Assembly: GCA_025963815.1 (NCBI GenBank)
Contig: JAOQAA010000495.1
Coordinates: 1-10,844 of the forward strand
Origin: Capsulimonas sp.
GTDB lineage: Bacteria; Armatimonadota; Armatimonadia; Armatimonadales; Capsulimonadaceae
Length of the DNA stretch: 10,844 nucleotides
Direction: 5' to 3'
Shown: piece after piece, positions 7,987 through 10,844 of the stretch
How positions within the stretch are numbered: position 1 is the first letter of the stretch
Layout of the letters: the number at the start of each line of letters is the position of its first letter
Translations under genes and position numbers: made by a program
Notes under the pieces: model-generated
What the model was told of the DNA's origin: nothing
Seen by the model: only the letters and a program-made list of their open reading frames with translations
Databases searched by the model: none

Positions 7987-8793
7987 ATGAAGTATACAAT
8001 CGCGCTCCTGCTGATATTCTGGTCGTCCTGCGCATTCGCCGATGTCTCGTGGCAAAGCAGTCTCTCGGCGGCAAAAATCCAATCGGCAAAAACCGGAAAA
8101 CCGATCTTAGTCGACTTTTCCGCAACCTGGTGCGGGCCATGCCGCCAGATGGAGCAAGATACGTTCTCCAACGCCGCCGTGAAAGCCGCGCTCAAAAACG
8201 TCATCTGCGTGCGTCTCGATGTCGATAAAAATCAGGCGGAGGCCCAAACATATCAGATCAATGCGATTCCGCGCGTGATGTTATTGCCTTCGAGCGGTGG
8301 ACCGGCGATTTTAGATACAGAGGGCTATCGCGGCCCGCAAGACTTCCTGGACGAACTCAGCAAGGCATTGCATCTAAAATCTTCGACAGCGGGTGTGTCA
8401 GGCCCGGCGGCCAACCCGGACCTCACGGCGGTAAAAACCGCTCTCAGCAGCAAATCCTACGGAGCGCTTAAGGCAAAGAACCCCAAACAAGCCGCCGCCG
8501 GTCTCCATGGATTGGTGCAGGAGCTGGGAGTATTTGAAGAACCCCAGATCGCGCCCATGGTCGTCCTTCTCAGCAATGCCGGAGATGACGCCCTGCCCGC
8601 ACTGATCGCCGGCCTCAGCGACAAAACCCTGGCGGTTCGCGCCGGCGCCTATCGCACCCTGCAAACACTGCTCCGCACGCGGCAAATCGCCACGAATCTC
8701 ACCTACGATCCCTGGGCCAGCGCTAAAGCCCGTCAAATCCAGGCGCAGCGGTGGGCGGCGTGGTGGAAACAGACAAAGCCGGCAATCCACTAG
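7987..8793 (+). CDS. Exported thioredoxin-fold protein with C-terminal HEAT-like segment
   Basis: 268 residues from the ATG at 7987; the in-frame upstream ATG at 7894 lies within the preceding gene and would add 31 polar residues before the signal peptide. Residues 1-18 (MKYTIALLLIFWSSCAFA) are a Sec signal. The thioredoxin domain spans about 22-140: the active site is WCGPC (Cys49, Cys52), the cis-proline is Pro95 in NAIPRVM, and GYRGP follows near 130. The pattern KPILVDFSATWCGPCRQME resembles DsbD-C/TlpA-like periplasmic thioredoxins. Residues about 195-235 look HEAT-like (ALPALIAGLSDKTLAVRAGAYRTL), and the tail YDPWASAKARQ...RWAAWWKQ resembles the end of HEAT-type segments in planctomycete-like proteins. 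Directly after a multiheme cytochrome gene, a reductant for heme-site cysteines is a reasonable role, but a general disulfide reductase or a partner for the DUF4159 cysteines is also possible. No clear ribosome site is visible. Last gene of the plus-strand run. Confidence 0.85.
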   Translation: MKYTIALLLIFWSSCAFADVSWQSSLSAAKIQSAKTGKPILVDFSATWCGPCRQMEQDTFSNAAVKAALKNVICVRLDVDKNQAEAQTYQINAIPRVMLLPSSGGPAILDTEGYRGPQDFLDELSKALHLKSSTAGVSGPAANPDLTAVKTALSSKSYGALKAKNPKQAAAGLHGLVQELGVFEEPQIAPMVVLLSNAGDDALPALIAGLSDKTLAVRAGAYRTLQTLLRTRQIATNLTYDPWASAKARQIQAQRWAAWWKQTKPAIH

Positions 8794-8798
8794 CCGCG

Positions 8799-8816
8799 AA
8801 AAAGTCGCCCGGTGAC
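8799..8816 (-). terminator. Weak candidate terminator for the minus-strand LacI-GH32 unit
   Basis: Read on the minus strand, GTCACCGGGCGAC (8816-8804) can form a short hairpin with one A-C mismatch, followed at once by five T (8803-8799). The stem is too short to be convincing. It is the only terminator-like structure in the 43-base gap between the converging units, and no plus-strand terminator with a T run is visible there. Confidence 0.2.
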
Positions 8817-8830
8817 AATCAGTCGTTTGA

Positions 8831-8842
8831 ATATGATCATAT
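8831..8842. repeat. Perfect 12-base palindrome at the end of the GH32 gene
   Basis: ATATGATCATAT is a perfect inverted repeat that contains the GH32 stop codon (TGA at 8839-8837 on the minus strand). It is AT-rich in otherwise GC-rich DNA and has no spacer. It could be chance or a protein-binding site at the convergent junction; only the symmetry is observed. Confidence 0.3.
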
Positions 8843-10228
8843 GGGATCGGGCCATGCCGATAAGAGAACGCAAACGTCCATGGCAATGAGGTAAACGGGC
8901 GATCCTTCGGTGAAAAACTCCAGCGGCGGCCGCGGCTCTGTAGGCGTCACACAGAAGGACAGTACCGTGCGGCCATTGTCGACGAATATCTCGATCGAAG
9001 TGCGGTCGGCGAGGATGCGCAGCGTGATGGTCGAATCCTGGCTTTCACGCTTGACGGCGCGGCCGAGACAAGAGATGATCCGATCGGGCGCGGAGTACCG
9101 TATCTCCCTGCCGCCAATCCGAAATCCGAAAACCGATTCGGCGCTTAAGCGCGCTTCGATGGAAATATCGAGCAGGTCCGAATCGATCTCATGCAAAGGA
9201 TTTTCCCCGGGCGCCACGGTCAAATTGCGCCACTCCCTATGGCGATCCACAAGCAATGAGATTTCTGACACAGGATATCGAAAAACACGTGGCCCGTCGG
9301 GGGTATCGCGCAGGGTCAGCTCGACGGGAAAGCTCATCTGCTGGTTGAACGGCATCCCGGGATAGACCCCGCCGGCCATCCAGCCGATCTGGATGCGCCG
9401 GCCGTCGGTGGCCGGAATGTTGCTGAACGTCTGTCCGGCGTAGAAATTTGCGCCGACGTCCATCAGATACGGTCCAGCGATCTCCGTAAACGCACGACCG
9501 TCGAAACGCCCGATCAGATAGTGACCGTTGGCGGCGACAAAGACCCAGCGCTCATCCTCCACTCTCCCATCCACAACCAGGGGAAAGAAATCTGGGCATT
9601 CACTGGAATCCGCCAGCGCGATGGTCTGCAAACGCGTCCATTGTTTCAAGTTCGGTGAGGTGAACAGGGCGAATTTCTCACGGTCCAAAAACAGCGTCAT
9701 TACCCAAAACCGGCCGGGCGCATACCAGATGACCTTCGGGTCACGGTTCTCTCCGACAAGATGTGGCAGAACGGGATTGCCGGAATATTTCGTCATCGTC
9801 CGTCCCCGGTCGTTGCTGTATGCAAGACACTGAGTAAACGGCTGCCCCTCGGATTCCGGCGACGAACCGCCGGCGGCCGTGTAGATCGCCACCATCGCCG
9901 GTTCGGCGTCGGTCTGAAATCCCGCAGTATTGTCGTGATCGATCACTGCTGAGCCGGAATAAATCATGCCCATCTGATCGGGCGCGATTGCGTTTTCCAG
10001 CTGCCGCCATCGGACGAGGTCCGTGCTCACAGCGTGTCCCCAGGTCATATTCCCCCAGCTATTGCCTTTCGGATTGTGCTGAAAAAACAAATGGTACTCG
10101 CCCGCAAGGTAGACGAGGCCGTTGGGGGCGTTCAGCGAGTTTCGGCGCGCCGTGAAGTGGAATTGCGGCCGCCCGCTTTCGTGATAGACGGCGGCGTCCG
10201 CCACGGTTCGATCGATTTCATTCGCCAT
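8837..10228 (-). CDS. GH32 (invertase/fructosidase family) protein lacking the nucleophile Asp
   Basis: 463 residues, a usual length for a bacterial GH32 protein. The N-terminal five-bladed propeller is evident: FHFTARRNSLNAPNGLVY (23-40), GEYHLFFQHNP, WGNMTWGHAVSTDLVRW, IYSGSAV, then RDP (162-164) with the transition-state Asp163, and SSECPDFFP with the acid/base Glu210. A C-terminal beta-sandwich covers about 330-463, including DRTSIEIFVDNGRTVLSF. The family hallmark NDPNG is NAPNG here: Ala34 (GCC, 10129-10127) replaces the catalytic nucleophile Asp, so normal hydrolysis of sucrose, levan or inulin-type bonds is not expected. There is no signal peptide, so the protein is likely cytoplasmic. 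The ribosome site AGGT (10237-10234) is five bases before ATG. It follows a LacI-type gene by 16 bases. Family membership is very secure; activity and substrate are open, since an inactive sugar-binding role or altered chemistry are both possible. Confidence 0.9.
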   Translation of the reverse strand: MANEIDRTVADAAVYHESGRPQFHFTARRNSLNAPNGLVYLAGEYHLFFQHNPKGNSWGNMTWGHAVSTDLVRWRQLENAIAPDQMGMIYSGSAVIDHDNTAGFQTDAEPAMVAIYTAAGGSSPESEGQPFTQCLAYSNDRGRTMTKYSGNPVLPHLVGENRDPKVIWYAPGRFWVMTLFLDREKFALFTSPNLKQWTRLQTIALADSSECPDFFPLVVDGRVEDERWVFVAANGHYLIGRFDGRAFTEIAGPYLMDVGANFYAGQTFSNIPATDGRRIQIGWMAGGVYPGMPFNQQMSFPVELTLRDTPDGPRVFRYPVSEISLLVDRHREWRNLTVAPGENPLHEIDSDLLDISIEARLSAESVFGFRIGGREIRYSAPDRIISCLGRAVKRESQDSTITLRILADRTSIEIFVDNGRTVLSFCVTPTEPRPPLEFFTEGSPVYLIAMDVCVLLSAWPDPI

Positions 10229-10233
10229 TGATT

Positions 10234-10237
10234 ACCT
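10234..10237 (-). promoter_or_regulatory. Ribosome binding site of the GH32 gene
   Basis: On the minus strand AGGT lies five bases ahead of the ATG at 10228, inside the 16-base gap after the LacI-type gene. It supports this start, which also places the FHFT/NAPNG motif at the usual short distance from the N-terminus. Confidence 0.5.
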
Positions 10238-10244
10238 GCATGCT

Positions 10245-10844
10245 CTATGTGGTGCCCTTGGGCAGAAAGACGCTCGGGACGGTCACATGTCTTGGGGGGC
10301 ATTCCACCAATCCGTCAATCCGTTCGAGCAGCATCGCAACCGCGATCCGGCAGAGATCTTCCACCGGGTTCTTGATCGTCGTCAGCGGCTTGTCAATACA
10401 ATCGCCTTCCCGTATCCCATCGACCCCAATCAGCGCGATGTCCTGGGGAACGCGCAGGCCGGCGCGCAGCAGGCCATGGTAAACGCCGATCGCGATGTGG
10501 TCGTTGTGGCAGATCAATGCCGTCGGCCGCTCGGAAGACGCCATCGCGGCAATTTGCAAGCCGAGATTAAGCGCCCCCCACCGGCTGTTGTCTTCAAGCT
10601 TGAGCGGGATGACACGAACGCCGCGCTCGTGCTCGGCGGCGTAAAGAGTTTGGTGGCGCTGCTTCACAAACACATCGAACGGATCGTATGGGCTGACGAC
10701 GCCGATGCGCTTATGGCCGCGCGTAAACAGATGCTCCTCTGCGGCGATCATGCCGGCGCGCAGATCGAACTGTACGGTGTCCCGATGCGCATCCGCCGGA
10801 GAATCCAAATAGACAACAGGAACGTGGGAAACGGGGGCGCCGAG
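10245..10844 (-). CDS. LacI-family transcriptional regulator, sugar-binding part (5' end outside window)
   Basis: The frame is open to the window edge, so about 199 C-terminal residues are present. The apparent start at 10808 is an internal TTG (Leu), not a true start. The visible part is the periplasmic-binding-protein-like effector domain of LacI/GalR regulators: VPVVYLDS, then MIAAEEHLFTRGHKRIGVVSP, PTALICHNDHIAIGVYHGLL, RAGLRVPQDIALIGVDG, and KPLTTIKNPVEDLCRIAVAMLLERIDG, all in the family order. The helix-turn-helix DNA-binding domain and the hinge would lie beyond the window, so DNA-binding ability and the promoter cannot be judged. It is followed after 16 bases by the GH32 gene, which suggests that it controls its own operon in response to a sugar related to GH32 chemistry; the ligand cannot be read from sequence. 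Ends with TAG at 10247-10245. Confidence 0.9.
   Translation of the reverse strand, partial: LGAPVSHVPVVYLDSPADAHRDTVQFDLRAGMIAAEEHLFTRGHKRIGVVSPYDPFDVFVKQRHQTLYAAEHERGVRVIPLKLEDNSRWGALNLGLQIAAMASSERPTALICHNDHIAIGVYHGLLRAGLRVPQDIALIGVDGIREGDCIDKPLTTIKNPVEDLCRIAVAMLLERIDGLVECPPRHVTVPSVFLPKGTT

Noticed and set aside
8794..8836. Plus-strand terminator after the six-gene operon
   Set aside because: No hairpin followed by a T run on the plus strand; only a weak minus-strand candidate is present.

Overview
The window suggests a GC-rich, free-living bacterium with a Gram-negative-type envelope. The evidence is two lipobox signal peptides, exported multiheme cytochrome and thioredoxin proteins, and a DUF4175/DUF4159 membrane cluster of the kind found near MoxR/DUF58/BatA genes. 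Planctomycetota or Armatimonadota (Capsulimonas-like) seem the best guesses. This is inferred from gene style and synteny, not from a marker gene. There is no rRNA, tRNA, CRISPR array, insertion sequence or phage gene. Coding density is very high: the largest gap between genes is 43 bases, so no stretch over 300 bases lacks a gene.

Region 1 (1-8793, plus strand) holds six codirectional genes separated by 11, 29, 29, 2 and 17 bases, which looks like one operon whose start lies upstream of the window. In order they are: the C-terminal part of a BatA/VWA-like membrane protein; a large lipoprotein with a HEAT-like segment and two Asp-rich calcium-type motifs; a DUF4175-like protein with three membrane segments and long coiled coils; an exported DUF4159 protein with four consecutive cysteines; a lipoprotein joining a metallophosphoesterase-like domain (with its metal ligands replaced) to a tetraheme cytochrome c domain; and an exported thioredoxin with a HEAT-like tail. 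All six products are predicted to act in or outside the membrane. The last two add redox chemistry to the envelope cluster. A thioredoxin could keep the heme-site cysteines, and the cysteine run of the DUF4159 protein, reduced.

Region 2 (8837-10844, minus strand) converges on the operon across a 43-base gap. It holds a LacI-family regulator (N-terminus outside the window) followed after 16 bases by a cytoplasmic GH32 (fructosidase/invertase family) protein. This looks like a small sugar-use unit with its own regulator. The GH32 protein keeps the transition-state Asp and the acid/base Glu, but has Ala where the family's nucleophile Asp should be.

The most notable points are the nucleophile-less GH32, the pseudo-phosphoesterase/tetraheme fusion, and the redox-equipped version of the DUF4175/DUF4159 cluster.
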